Shown here one piece after another: positions 9,957-18,926 of a stretch of DNA of 64,000 nt. Source of the DNA: Undibacter mobilis (GTDB lineage Bacteria > Pseudomonadota > Alphaproteobacteria > Rhizobiales > Xanthobacteraceae). Made by a program: the position numbers and the translations under genes. The stretch spans positions 2,094,501 to 2,158,500 of the forward strand of contig NZ_QRGO01000001.1 in NCBI RefSeq assembly GCF_003367195.1, written 5' to 3'. The notes under the pieces are model-generated. The model was not told the origin of the DNA, made no database searches, and saw nothing but the letters and a program-made list of their open reading frames with translations. Position 1 is the stretch's first letter, and the number at the start of each line of letters is the position of its first letter.

Positions 9957-10712
9957 ATGGCGTGGTCGGATCCGGCCGGGAATGCGGTGTGGCGTCTTCC
10001 TGCCCTGCGATGGCTGGCCAAGTCTGCCCGCGCCGGTGCCGTGACCTGCTGCTTTGTTTTTCTGTTTGCCGTCGTGGCTTTTGCCCAGGACGCCCGGGCA
10101 CAGCAGGACCGCCGGCAAAATGCGCCGGGCCGGTTCGATTTCTATGTGTTGTCGCTGTCGTGGTCGCCGTCTTACTGCGAGGCATCGGCAGAGCGTGGCG
10201 CCTCGCGCAATGCCGACGTTCAGTGCGGCGGCCGGCCTTTCGCCTTCGTCGTCCATGGCCTTTGGCCGCAATATGATCGGGGCTTTCCGGAATACTGCAA
10301 GGTGCCGGCACCGCGGCTCAACCGCGCCATCGTCGGTGCCATGCTCGATCTGATGCCGAGCCCGCGTCTTGTCTATCACGAGTGGGACAAGCACGGCACA
10401 TGCTCGGGCCTGTCGTCGAACGCCTATTTCGAGAACGTGCGCAAAGCGCGCGCGGCGGTGAAGATCCCCGACATCTATCTCGATCACGACAAGCCCGTCA
10501 TGGTGTCGCCGGGCGACGTGGCCGCGGCTTTCGTCCAGGCCAATCCGGGCCTGACACAGGAGCAGATCGCCGTCACCTGCGACAGCAAGCGCCTGAGCGA
10601 AGTGCGCATCTGCATGTCGAAGGATTTTGCCTTCCACACCTGTCCCGAAACGGCGCGCCGCTCGTGCCGGCGTGACAAGGTTGCCATGCCGGCGATCCGT
10701 GGTGGCCGATAA
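9957..10712 (+). CDS. Ribonuclease T2 family protein
   Basis: Secreted endoribonuclease of the RNase T2 family, which cleaves RNA through a 2',3'-cyclic phosphate. The 251-residue protein (start ATG behind GGGGG) has a hydrophobic N-terminus (about 22-45) and SLSWSPSYC. It carries both active-site blocks: CAS I as FVVHGLWPQY (His near residue 99) and CAS II as HEWDKHGTC (two His and the Glu near residues 140-147). Several Cys fit disulfides. Export to the periplasm suggests scavenging of external RNA. A TTG at 9945 is an alternative start. Confidence 0.93.
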   Translation: MAWSDPAGNAVWRLPALRWLAKSARAGAVTCCFVFLFAVVAFAQDARAQQDRRQNAPGRFDFYVLSLSWSPSYCEASAERGASRNADVQCGGRPFAFVVHGLWPQYDRGFPEYCKVPAPRLNRAIVGAMLDLMPSPRLVYHEWDKHGTCSGLSSNAYFENVRKARAAVKIPDIYLDHDKPVMVSPGDVAAAFVQANPGLTQEQIAVTCDSKRLSEVRICMSKDFAFHTCPETARRSCRRDKVAMPAIRGGR

Positions 10713-10879
10713 CGCCTGTTTATTCGCGGCGATGACTCTGCGATCCCATTAAGCGCGCGCTAACGCTCGCATTGCACGCTCGCGGAAAACACCTGCGTTC
10801 GCGACACATCCGGCTTTACTCCGGTGCTCTGTTAGCGCGATCTTTCGCGCGTCTTGAAGCCTGTGTGCCGGAAATCGCC

Positions 10880-11227
10880 ATGGACCGCGTGAAGGATTAC
10901 ATCCGTTTCGTCGTCTGGTTCGTCGGCCTCAGCTACGTCGCGTTGTGGCCGGCAGCCGGATCGGATTTGGCGCCGCTGTCGCCCGGCCTGCATCTGATCG
11001 GAATGCTGGCGGCCTTCTGGGTGTTGGCGCGGCTGTGCCTTCTGTTGTGCGGCCGTGTAGCGGGAAAGCTGCTGCCAAAGGCGGCATGGGCGTCCCTGTC
11101 GCCGCGGCGTCTGCGCGCGGCGCTGGGGCGTGTGTTGATGCGGCTGACCCTCCGCCGGATCGAGCCGCCGCCGCCGCATTATGTTCACCCCCGCCGCGAA
11201 TTCGGACTGCGCGGCGAGCCGCGTTGA
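10880..11227 (+). CDS. Small two-span membrane protein of unknown function
   Basis: The 115-residue product starts MDRVKDYIRFVVWF. It has two predicted membrane helices (about 7-25 and 35-60) and a basic, Arg-rich C-terminal tail with PPPPHYVHPRREFG. The upstream in-frame extension to 10772 is Arg-rich and lacks a ribosome site, so the inner ATG is preferred. It lies 31 bases before rlmJ, possibly in the same transcript. No family was recognised. Confidence 0.6.
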   Translation: MDRVKDYIRFVVWFVGLSYVALWPAAGSDLAPLSPGLHLIGMLAAFWVLARLCLLLCGRVAGKLLPKAAWASLSPRRLRAALGRVLMRLTLRRIEPPPPHYVHPRREFGLRGEPR

Positions 11228-11258
11228 AGCGTTGATCGTTTTGTCCTAAGCGGCAGTC

Positions 11259-12125
11259 ATGAACTATCGCCACGCCTTTCATGCCGGCAATTTCGCCGAC
11301 GTGTTCAAGCACGTCGTGCTGTGCCGCATCCTTCATTACCTGTGCGAGAAGCCGGCGGCGTTCCGCGTCATCGACACCCATGCCGGCGCCGGTCTCTATG
11401 ACCTGACAAGCAGCGAGGCGCGCCGCGGCGGCGAGTGGCCGGGGGGCATCGGCCGGCTGATGGCGGCGGCCGAAAGCGGCGATATTCCGGCCGACGCCGC
11501 CACGTTGCTTAAGCCCTATTTCGATGTCCTTGGCGCCCTCAACGAGCGCGGCCAGCTCAAGATCTACCCCGGTTCCCCTGCGGTGACGCGCGCCTTCCTG
11601 CGCCCGCAGGACAAGCTGATTGCTTGCGAGATCGAGCCGGATGCGGTCCGTGCCCTGGCGCGAAACCTGGACAATGACGGTCGTATCAAGTCGATCGCCA
11701 TCGACGGCTGGACCGCGCTGTCGGCTTATGTGCCGCCGCCGGAGCGACGCGGTCTGGTGCTGGTCGATCCGCCGTTCGAGGAGGAGGCTGATTTCCATCG
11801 TCTGTCGCACCTGCTCGGTGTGGCGCATCGCAAATGGGCGACCGGCATCTACGCGCTCTGGTATCCGATTAAGGGCCGGGGCGAAGCGGACGAACTGGCC
11901 AAGCGCGTTCGCAAGCTGGGGATTTCCAAGGTGCTGCGCGCCGAGCACCTGGTATCGCCCGTTCGCGACCAGACCCGGCTCAACGGGTCGGGGTTTATTC
12001 TGGTGAACCCGCCCTGGACGCTGGAGCGCGAGCTCGAGGTCTTGCTACCGCTGCTGGCGCAAGTGCTTGCGCGTGAAACCAATAGTGGCGGCTACCGGCT
12101 CGATTGGCTGGCCGGAGAGAACTAA
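11259..12125 (+). CDS. rlmJ: 23S rRNA (adenine2030-N6)-methyltransferase RlmJ
   Basis: Methylates A2030 of 23S rRNA. The 288-residue length matches the family. It has the diagnostic start MNYRHAFHAGNFADVFKH, the AdoMet-binding DTHAGAGLYDL (about 45-55), and the catalytic DPPF motif in VLVDPPFEEEADF (about 167-179). The C-terminal SGFILVNPPW is also typical. The small membrane-protein gene ends 31 bases upstream. Confidence 0.95.
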   Translation: MNYRHAFHAGNFADVFKHVVLCRILHYLCEKPAAFRVIDTHAGAGLYDLTSSEARRGGEWPGGIGRLMAAAESGDIPADAATLLKPYFDVLGALNERGQLKIYPGSPAVTRAFLRPQDKLIACEIEPDAVRALARNLDNDGRIKSIAIDGWTALSAYVPPPERRGLVLVDPPFEEEADFHRLSHLLGVAHRKWATGIYALWYPIKGRGEADELAKRVRKLGISKVLRAEHLVSPVRDQTRLNGSGFILVNPPWTLERELEVLLPLLAQVLARETNSGGYRLDWLAGEN

Positions 12126-12352
12126 TTTCTACCGCGCCGCGTCACGCTGCGACTTAAGCAGCACAAATGGCCCCTTTTCCCGCGCCCGCACTTGGTGTGT
12201 AGTCCGTGAACTGGCAATGGCGTTCTGCCTCTCGTGTGGGGGCCGGCGGAATCACTGAGGCCCTTGAAGAGGCCGATGCTTTCCCCGTTCTTTGGAAGCC
12301 GTGTCATTCGCCGTGCGTGGGGCCGGCGATTGCGTGGGGAGGATCGACTGAA

Positions 12353-12565
12353 ATGGCGCAAACTGGCGTGGTGAAGTTTTTCAACACCGAACGGGGCTAT
12401 GGCTTTATCAAACCGGACGACGGCGCACGCGATGTGTTTGTTCACATCACCGCCGTTGAGCAGGCCGGCCTGAAGACCTTGAACGAAGGACAGAAGATCT
12501 CGTTCGACGTCGAGCCCGACAAGAAGGGCAAAGGGCCGAAGGCCGTCAATCTGGTCGTTAGCTAA
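12353..12565 (+). CDS. Cold-shock domain protein (CspA family)
   Basis: The 70-residue nucleic-acid-binding protein is a single cold-shock domain. RNP1 is GYGFIKP (about 15-21) and RNP2 is VFVHI (about 29-33). The start MAQTGVVKFF has a GGGGAGG site about 8 bases upstream. The frame is open 49 codons further upstream, but that extension does not match the family and is taken as leader. The leader of up to 227 bases is long, as in cold-regulated csp mRNAs. A strong hairpin terminator follows. Confidence 0.93.
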   Translation: MAQTGVVKFFNTERGYGFIKPDDGARDVFVHITAVEQAGLKTLNEGQKISFDVEPDKKGKGPKAVNLVVS

Positions 12566-12608
12566 CACCGTTTCACGACGCGCTTGCGACAGCGGCGCGT
12601 CCGTGTGC

Positions 12609-12657
12609 AAAAGCTTGGGGAGCGCGCGTCATCGGCGCGCGCCAACCCTGAGCTTTT
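12609..12657 (+). terminator. Long hairpin terminator after the csp gene
   Basis: The outer arms AAAAGCT (12609-12615) and AGCTTTT pair around an inner GCGCGCG/CGCGCGC stem. The structure lies 43 bases after the csp stop and before the glutathione transferase. Confidence 0.7.
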
Positions 12658-12711
12658 GTCGTCACCGGCGCGGAAACCGACAAGCACCCGCGCGAGCCAT
12701 GGAATTCGCCA

Positions 12712-13320
12712 ATGATGATTTTGCGTCATAGCCCTGCATCGCCGTTCGTCCGCAAGGTGAAGATCGCCGCCGACGTGCTCGGCCTCGCCGACCAGATCAA
12801 GCTTGAGGATACCGATACTATTGCCCCGGAATCTGGCTTCCTTGACCAGAACGCGCTTGGCAAGATTCCGACGCTGATCCTCGAGGACGGCTCGACCTTG
12901 TTCGACTCGCGGGTGATCGTTGAATATCTCGATCACCTTGCCGGCGGCGGACGTATTTTACCGAAGGAGCCGAAAGCGCGCTTCGCCGCGCTGCGCCTGC
13001 AGGCCTTGTGCGACGGCATTCTCGAAGCCACGCTGCTCATTGTCTATGAAGGCCGCTTCCGGACTCCGGAGATGCGGTTTCAGGCCTGGCTCGATCGTCA
13101 GCAGAGCAAGACCGATCGGGCCCTGGCCGTGCTCGAAGCAGCGCCGCCGGCGCTGACCGAAACTCCGGACGTCGGACAGATCGCGCTTGCCTGTGCGCTC
13201 GGCTATCTCGACCTGCGTCTCGCCGGTGCCTGGCGCAAGAATCATCCGAAGCTGGTGACCTGGCTCGACCAGTTTGCTGCGCGCGTGCCGGCCTTCGCCA
13301 GGACCAAGGCACCAACCTGA
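12712..13320 (+). CDS. Glutathione S-transferase family protein
   Basis: The 202-residue protein has a thioredoxin-like N-terminal domain. ILRHSPASPFVRKVKI holds a candidate catalytic Ser/Cys-position residue, and GKIPTLILEDG has the cis-Pro used for glutathione binding. STLFDSRVIVEYLD completes the G-site, and an all-helical C-terminal domain follows. The substrate is unknown. The ATG ATG start has no clear ribosome site. A bidirectional terminator follows, shared with the converging porin-like gene. Confidence 0.9.
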   Translation: MMILRHSPASPFVRKVKIAADVLGLADQIKLEDTDTIAPESGFLDQNALGKIPTLILEDGSTLFDSRVIVEYLDHLAGGGRILPKEPKARFAALRLQALCDGILEATLLIVYEGRFRTPEMRFQAWLDRQQSKTDRALAVLEAAPPALTETPDVGQIALACALGYLDLRLAGAWRKNHPKLVTWLDQFAARVPAFARTKAPT

Positions 13321-13338
13321 CGTGAAATCAGGCCCAAC

Positions 13339-13372
13339 AAAAAAGCCCCGGCGCGAGGCGCCGGGGCTTTGA
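13339..13372. terminator. Bidirectional terminator between gst and the first Omp gene
   Basis: AAAAGCCCCGGCGC pairs with GCGCCGGGGCTTT around a short loop, with an A run on the left and Ts on the right. It serves the plus-strand gst and the minus-strand outer-membrane gene. Confidence 0.88.
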
Positions 13373-13402
13373 GTCTGCTCAGTCAGCCAGCCTTCTCTTG
13401 CC

Positions 13403-14002
13403 TCAGAAGCGATAGTTGAGGCCCGCGCGGATGATGTTGGTGTGATAGTTCGAGCCAACACCCGCGAGCGTCGGTCCATCGCCGAGATCGACATAGAGAT
13501 ATTCGAGCTTTGCGGTCAGCGGACCCGAAATTGCGGCTTCGACGCCGCCGCCCAGCGTCCAGCCAGTCTTGGTATCGCTGACCATACCGACGCCAGCAAC
13601 CGCGTTGCTGATGTCGCCGAACGCCACGCCGCCCGTCACGTAAGGCATGATAGTGCCACTGGCGCCCATCGCGTAGCCAACGCGGCCGCGTACGGTACCG
13701 AGCCAGTTGTTGCGAACGGCGGCGCTGCTGTGGCTCAGCCAGTTCATGTCGCCTTCGAGACCGAACACCCACGGGCCGCTCTGCAGATTGTAGCCGAGCG
13801 TGCCGCCGACGATTCCGGTGTCGGAGCCCGAACCGAACGAGCCGCCGCCGCTGAGACCGACATAGGGGCCAGTCCAGTTATACAGTGCCGGCGCAACATA
13901 GGCCGGCGCCTTCGTCGGCATGGGCCGCTGCATGTCTGCAGCCTGCGCCGATACGGCGCCCAAAGCCAAGACACTCGCTGTGGCGAGAAGAATGTTTTTC
14001 AT
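13403..14002 (-). CDS. Omp31-type outer-membrane beta-barrel protein (copy 1)
   Basis: The 199-residue porin-family protein starts MKNILLATASVLALG behind a GAGG site. It has a signal peptide ending at SAQAAD, the short spacer MPTKAPAYVAP and YNWTGPYVG. Alternating beta strands rich in Gly and aromatics follow, with the usual C-terminal Phe (NYRF) recognised by the BAM machinery. WVFGLEGDMNW and AAISGPLTAKLEYLYVDLG are typical of the Omp31/Omp25 group of Rhizobiales. It is the first of three tandem paralogues, all on this strand and each with its own terminator. A longer upstream frame is not credible. Confidence 0.93.
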   Translation of the reverse strand: MKNILLATASVLALGAVSAQAADMQRPMPTKAPAYVAPALYNWTGPYVGLSGGGSFGSGSDTGIVGGTLGYNLQSGPWVFGLEGDMNWLSHSSAAVRNNWLGTVRGRVGYAMGASGTIMPYVTGGVAFGDISNAVAGVGMVSDTKTGWTLGGGVEAAISGPLTAKLEYLYVDLGDGPTLAGVGSNYHTNIIRAGLNYRF

Positions 14003-14163
14003 GACGCACCTCATCGCGCTTCGAATGGAACTCATTCGGACGGACGCGAGCGCGCCGTCCCCCGATGGCGAGAAAACGCGCAATGGGTTGTTGCGTTCCG
14101 CGATTCGTGTAGGCGAAGTGAGTTTGTAATGTGGAACTTTGGGGGCGTTGCATTCGGGCAACA

Positions 14164-14195
14164 AAAAACCCCGGACCGAAGTCCGGGGTTTTTCT
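14164..14195 (-). terminator. Terminator of the second Omp gene
   Basis: The perfect stem AAAAACCCCGGAC (14164-14176) pairs with GTCCGGGGTTTTT (14181-14193) around CGAA. It lies 22 bases past the stop of the second barrel gene in its reading direction. Confidence 0.92.
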
Positions 14196-14215
14196 TCGTT
14201 TCTTTGGTTTGACGC

Positions 14216-14872
14216 TTAGAAGCGGTAGTTCAGGCCGCCGCGCACGACATTGGTGCGGAAGTCGGTCGACGAACCGGCCGGCGCATTGGCGTCCTTGAGG
14301 TCGACGTAGAGATATTCGACCTTGGCCGTCCACGGGCCGGCGATCGCGGCTTCGACGCCGCCGCCGAGCGTCCAGCCTGCCTTGGTCGACGACGCCGAAC
14401 CGAGACCGGTCGCCGAAGTCTTCACGTCGCCGACAGCGAGACCGCCGGTGATATAGGGCAGGTAACGATCGAAGGCGTAGCCGATGCGGCCGCGCGCGGT
14501 GCCGAGCCAGTTGTTCTTGGCTTCGCAGCTCACGCCGACGGCGCAGGTGGACGAGCCCTTAAGGTTGGTCCAGTCGATGTCGCCTTCCAGACCGTACACG
14601 ATCTGACCGGCCTGATAGTTGAAGCCCAAGGTGCCGCCGACGAGGCCGCCCGAGGTGTTAAAGTTGCCGCCGGTCGACAGCGGGCCGGACACCGAGCTAC
14701 GGCCCCAGCCGCCGCCGCCATTGATACCGGCATAGAAGCCCGACCAGTTGTAGATCGGGGCGACATAAGCCGGCGCCTTGGTCGGCATCGCCTGGCGGCG
14801 GGCCATATCCGCGGCATTGGCCGCGCCAATCGACACCGCGATAGCGGCAGCAGCAAGTACGAAACGCTTCAT
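14216..14872 (-). CDS. Omp31-type outer-membrane beta-barrel protein (copy 2)
   Basis: The 218-residue barrel protein starts MKRFVLAAAAIAVS behind GGAGAG. It shares with copy 1 the signal-peptide type, the MPTKAPAYVAP spacer, YNWSGFYAG, VYGLEGDIDW, NNWLGTARGRIGYAF, AAIAGPWTAKVEYLYVDL and the terminal LNYRF. One loop holds a Cys pair (TCAVGVSCEA) that is absent from the other copies and could form a loop disulfide. It is monocistronic, with its own terminator and a long upstream region. Confidence 0.94.
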   Translation of the reverse strand: MKRFVLAAAAIAVSIGAANAADMARRQAMPTKAPAYVAPIYNWSGFYAGINGGGGWGRSSVSGPLSTGGNFNTSGGLVGGTLGFNYQAGQIVYGLEGDIDWTNLKGSSTCAVGVSCEAKNNWLGTARGRIGYAFDRYLPYITGGLAVGDVKTSATGLGSASSTKAGWTLGGGVEAAIAGPWTAKVEYLYVDLKDANAPAGSSTDFRTNVVRGGLNYRF

Positions 14873-15124
14873 TTCCAACTCTCCGTCGTGTAGCCCCAAA
14901 ACCTGACGGGACAGTATTCGTTTTCAAAAAAGCGTCTAGTGCAAATAAGCAACACAAGTCAGGAAGTTGTCGATCGTGTCAAGACACCGGGACGACGTTG
15001 ATTTGCCGCGTTCTCGCCGCAATTTTGACCATTCGCGGTCATCAAATTCATAAATGAATACTTAATCAGAAAGTATTAGCTGAAAGTTTACCATAATTAC
15101 TCCGCTGAATACGTGAGCGCAAAA
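14873..15124. other. AT-rich upstream region between the second and third Omp genes
   Basis: A 250-base gene-free interval, clearly richer in A and T than its surroundings, especially 15040-15100. It should hold the promoter of the second Omp gene, which reads leftward. No defined operator was recognised, apart from AGTATT/AATACT-type half-sites near 15056-15078. Confidence 0.45.
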
Positions 15125-15157
15125 GAAAAGCCCCGAACCTGGCGGTCCGGGGCTTTG
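15125..15157 (-). terminator. Terminator of the third Omp gene
   Basis: AAAGCCCCG-AACC pairs with GGT-CCGGGGCTTT around TGGC, with a flanking A run that reads as Ts in the gene direction. It starts 39 bases past the stop of the third barrel gene. Confidence 0.85.
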
Positions 15158-15195
15158 AATTGTGCGGCCCGGCGAACGGGCTGCAGCGGCGTCGG

Positions 15196-15813
15196 TCAGA
15201 AGCGGTAGTTCACACCGACGCGGATCATGCTGGTTTCGAGACCGTTGCCGACACCCGTGATCGAATAGGTGCGGTTGCTCAGGTCGGCGTAGAGATATTC
15301 GATCTTGGCCGACCACTGCTGGGCGAGGCCGAATTCGACGCCGGTGCCCAAGGTCCAGCCGATATGGGTCTTGGTTTCCGACAGCGCGCCGCTTTCGCCC
15401 TTGAGGCCGCCATAGGCGATACCGCCGGTGAGGTAGATCAGGACGTTGTTCCAGGCCATGCCGGCGCGGCCGCGCAGGGTGCCGAACCACGGATTTGAGA
15501 ACTTGTAGGGGGCAAATGTATCGTCGGCGCCCGAGATCTGCAGGTCGGTTTCGCCGCCGAACACGAACTGGCCGCTCTGCCAGTTGTAGCCGCCGGTCAG
15601 GCCGCCGAGGATGCCGCTCGGCTTGGTGTTGGTGCCCGGCACGTCACCCCACTGATAGCCGACGACGGCGCCGGCATACCAACCAGCCCAGTTGTAGTAC
15701 GTGCCCTGGGCGGGCTGCGAGTAGTAGTTGTTGCGCGGCAGATCGGCGGCGGAAGCGGCAGTTGCCGCCGTAGCGGCCGCCAGAACGGTCATCGCCAGAA
15801 TTTGCTTCTTCAT
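15196..15813 (-). CDS. Omp31-type outer-membrane beta-barrel protein (copy 3)
   Basis: The 205-residue barrel protein starts MKKQILAMTVLAAA, with GGAGAG about 5 bases upstream. The signal peptide ends at ASAADLP. The mature part has YYNWAGWYAG, FVFGGETDLQ, NPWFGTLRGRAGMAW, YLTGGIAYG and AKIEYLYADL, ending NYRF. It lacks the MPTKAPAYVAP spacer of copies 1 and 2, so it is the more divergent member. Its upstream region holds the start of the divergent SDR gene. Confidence 0.93.
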   Translation of the reverse strand: MKKQILAMTVLAAATAATAASAADLPRNNYYSQPAQGTYYNWAGWYAGAVVGYQWGDVPGTNTKPSGILGGLTGGYNWQSGQFVFGGETDLQISGADDTFAPYKFSNPWFGTLRGRAGMAWNNVLIYLTGGIAYGGLKGESGALSETKTHIGWTLGTGVEFGLAQQWSAKIEYLYADLSNRTYSITGVGNGLETSMIRVGVNYRF

Positions 15814-15924
15814 TTTACTCTCCACCTACTCACGCACTCCGCATTCGCGGAAAGGTCTGACTGTTGTTGGCGCTTGGTTGCCAAACTTGGACAATTTTTC
15901 GTGGACGAGTTATCGCGCTTTGGC

Positions 15925-15950
15925 GGTTAAGCGGTTATTACCCGCTAACC
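15925..15950. promoter_or_regulatory. Inverted repeat between the third Omp gene and the SDR gene
   Basis: GGTTAAGCGG and CCGCTAACC pair with one bulge around TTATTAC. It sits in the 226-base divergent region, about 90 bases before the SDR start. It could be an operator or a leader hairpin; its identity is unknown. Confidence 0.3.
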
Positions 15951-16039
15951 CTGACACCCCGTTATCCCTAAAGAACGGTTGCGCTTTATGCTTTCTGCCG
16001 CGTTTACCATGTTGACTTGCCAACCTCTGTGCCGATGAG

Positions 16040-16819
16040 TTGAATGAAGTGGTGGCCATTTCAGAAACAGTAGTGCCGCGAGCGGCTCTTATTACCGGCG
16101 CGGCGCGGCGCATCGGTGCCGCTATCGCGATCGCTTTATCGCGCGCCGGTTACGCGGTGGTGCTGCACGCCAACCATTCGCGCGAAGAGGCCGAAGGTAT
16201 TGCGGCGGAGATCGAGCGCGACGGCGGTCGCGCCGCGGTGGTCCTCGGCGATCTGGCCGATGCAGGTGCGGTAGCCGCTATCGTTCCGGCGGCAGCCGCC
16301 TTCGGCACGCTGACGTTGCTGGTCAACAATGCCAGCCTGTTCGATGAGGACGATATCGCCTCTATGACGCGCGAGGGCTTCGAGCGCACCCTGGCGGTCA
16401 ATCTCACGGCGCCGTTGTTTCTCGCCCAGGCATTCGCCGCGCAGGCGCCGCGCAATGCCGGTTCGTCGATCGTCAACATCGTGGATCAGCGCGTGCTGCG
16501 GCCGACGCCGAAGTTCTTTTCCTACGCCTTGAGCAAGTCTGCGCTGCATGATGCGACGACGACGCTGGCGCAAGGTTTGGCGCCGCTGCGCGTCAATGCG
16601 GTGGCGCCGGGCCCAACCTTGCCCAGCCCGCGGCAGAACGGCGACCAATTCGCCGAGCAGGCGGCGCTGGTGCCGCTTGGCAAGGGACCATCCCCGCAGG
16701 ATATCGCCGCGGCGGTGGTCTACCTCGCCAGCGCCCAAAGCGTGACCGGCATGACCATTGCGGTGGATGGCGGGCAGCATTTGTCCTGGCGGACGCCCGA
16801 TGCGGACATCACAGAGTAG
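16040..16819 (+). CDS. Short-chain dehydrogenase/reductase, pteridine-reductase-like
   Basis: NAD(P)-dependent oxidoreductase of 259 residues. The cofactor motif TGAARRIGAAIA (about 18-29) and NNASLF are present. The active-site Tyr and Lys are in FSYALSK. Where most SDRs have the catalytic Ser, this protein has Asp in NIVDQR, as in pteridine reductase PTR1 and FolM-type enzymes. A folate/pterin substrate is therefore likely. The TTG start at 16040 is uncertain; GTG codons at 16049 and 16052 are alternatives. It lies 39 bases before uvrC on the same strand. Confidence 0.88.
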   Translation: MNEVVAISETVVPRAALITGAARRIGAAIAIALSRAGYAVVLHANHSREEAEGIAAEIERDGGRAAVVLGDLADAGAVAAIVPAAAAFGTLTLLVNNASLFDEDDIASMTREGFERTLAVNLTAPLFLAQAFAAQAPRNAGSSIVNIVDQRVLRPTPKFFSYALSKSALHDATTTLAQGLAPLRVNAVAPGPTLPSPRQNGDQFAEQAALVPLGKGPSPQDIAAAVVYLASAQSVTGMTIAVDGGQHLSWRTPDADITE

Positions 16820-16858
16820 GGCAGTGGCCAAGATCGCCGCACGGCCTATATTCGCCCC

Positions 16859-18889
16859 ATGAACGGCGCCCGTAAGGACATCGATCCGGCCAGCGAATTG
16901 CGCGAAGACGACGACGCGCCGACGCTGCCCGAGCTCGATCTCTCAGAACCAGACGCGGAAGCCGGCACGCTCGCGCACGGGCGCGCCGCGATCGCGCGCG
17001 CCGTCAAACATGCGCCGGCTGGGCCGGGCGTCTATCGCATGATCGATGCGAAGGGCGATGTGCTCTATGTCGGCAAAGCCAAGAGCATCAAGAAGCGCGT
17101 GGCCAACTACACGCGCCCGGTCGCTTACGACGCACGCATTGCACGGATGATCTCGGCGACGGTGTCGATGGAGTTCGTCTCCACCGCGACCGAAACCGAA
17201 GCGCTGCTGCTTGAGGCCAACCTGATCAAGCGCTTGCGGCCGCGCTTCAACGTGCTGCTGCGCGACGACAAGTCGTTTCCCTATATCCTCATCACCTCGG
17301 ATCACTGGGCCCCGCAGATATTGAAGCATCGCGGTGCGCGTACGCGGCCGGGGCGCTATTACGGGCCGTTCGCCAATGCCGGCGCGGTGAACCGCACCAT
17401 CAATGCTCTGCAGCGCGCCTTCCTGCTGCGCTCGTGCTCGGACTCTTTCTTCGAGTCGCGGTCGCGGCCGTGCCTGCTGTACCAGATCAAGCGCTGCTCC
17501 GGTCCGTGCACGCAGGAAGTCGACTTTGCCGGCTATCAGGAGCTGGTGCGCGAGGCCAATGCGTTTCTCGACGGCAAGAGCCGCAACGTGCAGAAGCAGC
17601 TTGCGGCCGAAATGGACCAGGCCTCGCACGCGCTCGATTTCGAGCGCGCGGCGATCTATCGCGATCGTCTGGCCGCATTGTCGGCAATCACGACGACGCA
17701 GGGCATCAACCCGCGCACCATCGAGGAAGCCGACGTCTTCGCCGTGCATCAGGAAGGCGGCTACACCTGCGTCGAGGTGTTCTTCTTCCGCACCGGCCAG
17801 AACTGGGGCAACCGCGCTTACTTCCCCAAAGCGGATCGCGCCTTAGGGGCGGGAGAGGTGCTGAGCGCGTTCCTGGCGCAGTTCTATGACGACAAGCCGC
17901 CGCCGCGACTGGTGATCGCCTCCGACGATTTCGAGGAGCGCGCACTGCTGGCCGATGCGCTGTCGGCCAAGAGCGAGCGCAAGATCGAAGTGGTTGTGCC
18001 GCAGCGCGGCGAGCGCAAGGAACTGGTGATGCATGCGCTGGCCAATGCGCGCGAGGCGCTCGGCCGCAAGCTCGCCGAGACGGCGTCGCAGCAGCGGTTG
18101 TTCAATGCGCTGGCCGAAGCGTTCGGCCTGCCGAAGCCGCCGCGGCGTATCGAAGTCTATGACAACAGCCACATCGCCGGCACCAATGCAGTGGGCGGCA
18201 TGATCGTCGCGGGCCCGGAGGGCTTCCGCAAGAACCAGTACCGCAAGTTCAACATCAAGTCGGCTGAACTGACGCCCGGCGACGATTACGGCATGTTGCG
18301 CGAGGTGCTGCAGCGGCGGTTCAAACGATTGATCGACGAGAGCCCAAGGGCTTCGGTCGAGGTCGCGGCGGCTGCGGCGATGGCGGGCGGCCCGCCGATG
18401 GAGCCCACGGAAGAGCCCGGCGAGTCGCCTTGGCCCGATCTTCTTCTCATCGACGGCGGGCAGGGCCAGTTGCGTTCCGCGCAGGAGACGCTCGCCGAGA
18501 TGGGCGTCACCGATGTGCCGCTGGTCGCCATCGCCAAAGGGCGCGATCGCGAGGCCGGCCGCGAGACTTTCTTCATGCCGGGCAAGAACCCGTTCAAGCT
18601 GCCGCCGCGCGATCCGGTGCTGTATTTCGTCGAGCGGCTGCGCGACGAGGCGCATCGCTTCGCCATCGGCTCGCATCGCACGCGGCGCAAGAAGGATATC
18701 CGTGAAGCCGGGCTGCAGGAGATCGAAGGGATCGGGCCCACCCGCAAGAGCGCGCTGCTGCGCCACTTCGGCACCCTGAAGGCCATCGAGCGCGCCAGCA
18801 TTGCCGATCTCCAGCACGTCGCGGGCATCAATGCGGAGATGGCGCGCAAGATCTATGAGTTCTTCCACGACAAGGCGCCGTCGCCGTAG
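16859..18889 (+). CDS. uvrC: Excinuclease ABC subunit C
   Basis: UvrC makes the dual incisions in nucleotide excision repair within the UvrBC-DNA complex. At 676 residues it is full length. The GIY-YIG nuclease domain is at about 55-135 ([20 protein letters not shown]). Next come a Cys-containing region ([13 protein letters not shown]), a UVR motif near 240-275, the RNase H-like second nuclease ([24 protein letters not shown]), and C-terminal helix-hairpin-helix repeats ([26 protein letters not shown]). There is no ribosome site before the ATG. A TATATT box ends four bases upstream, so the transcript may be leaderless. Confidence 0.97.
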   Translation: MNGARKDIDPASELREDDDAPTLPELDLSEPDAEAGTLAHGRAAIARAVKHAPAGPGVYRMIDAKGDVLYVGKAKSIKKRVANYTRPVAYDARIARMISATVSMEFVSTATETEALLLEANLIKRLRPRFNVLLRDDKSFPYILITSDHWAPQILKHRGARTRPGRYYGPFANAGAVNRTINALQRAFLLRSCSDSFFESRSRPCLLYQIKRCSGPCTQEVDFAGYQELVREANAFLDGKSRNVQKQLAAEMDQASHALDFERAAIYRDRLAALSAITTTQGINPRTIEEADVFAVHQEGGYTCVEVFFFRTGQNWGNRAYFPKADRALGAGEVLSAFLAQFYDDKPPPRLVIASDDFEERALLADALSAKSERKIEVVVPQRGERKELVMHALANAREALGRKLAETASQQRLFNALAEAFGLPKPPRRIEVYDNSHIAGTNAVGGMIVAGPEGFRKNQYRKFNIKSAELTPGDDYGMLREVLQRRFKRLIDESPRASVEVAAAAAMAGGPPMEPTEEPGESPWPDLLLIDGGQGQLRSAQETLAEMGVTDVPLVAIAKGRDREAGRETFFMPGKNPFKLPPRDPVLYFVERLRDEAHRFAIGSHRTRRKKDIREAGLQEIEGIGPTRKSALLRHFGTLKAIERASIADLQHVAGINAEMARKIYEFFHDKAPSP

Positions 18890-18926
18890 GTAAAAGAAGA
18901 ACAAAGCGGGCAGGAAACGAAAAGCG

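Noticed and set aside
12206..12352. N-terminal extension of the cold-shock protein
   Set aside because: The family starts at the inner ATG, which has a good ribosome site; the extension is not cold-shock-like.
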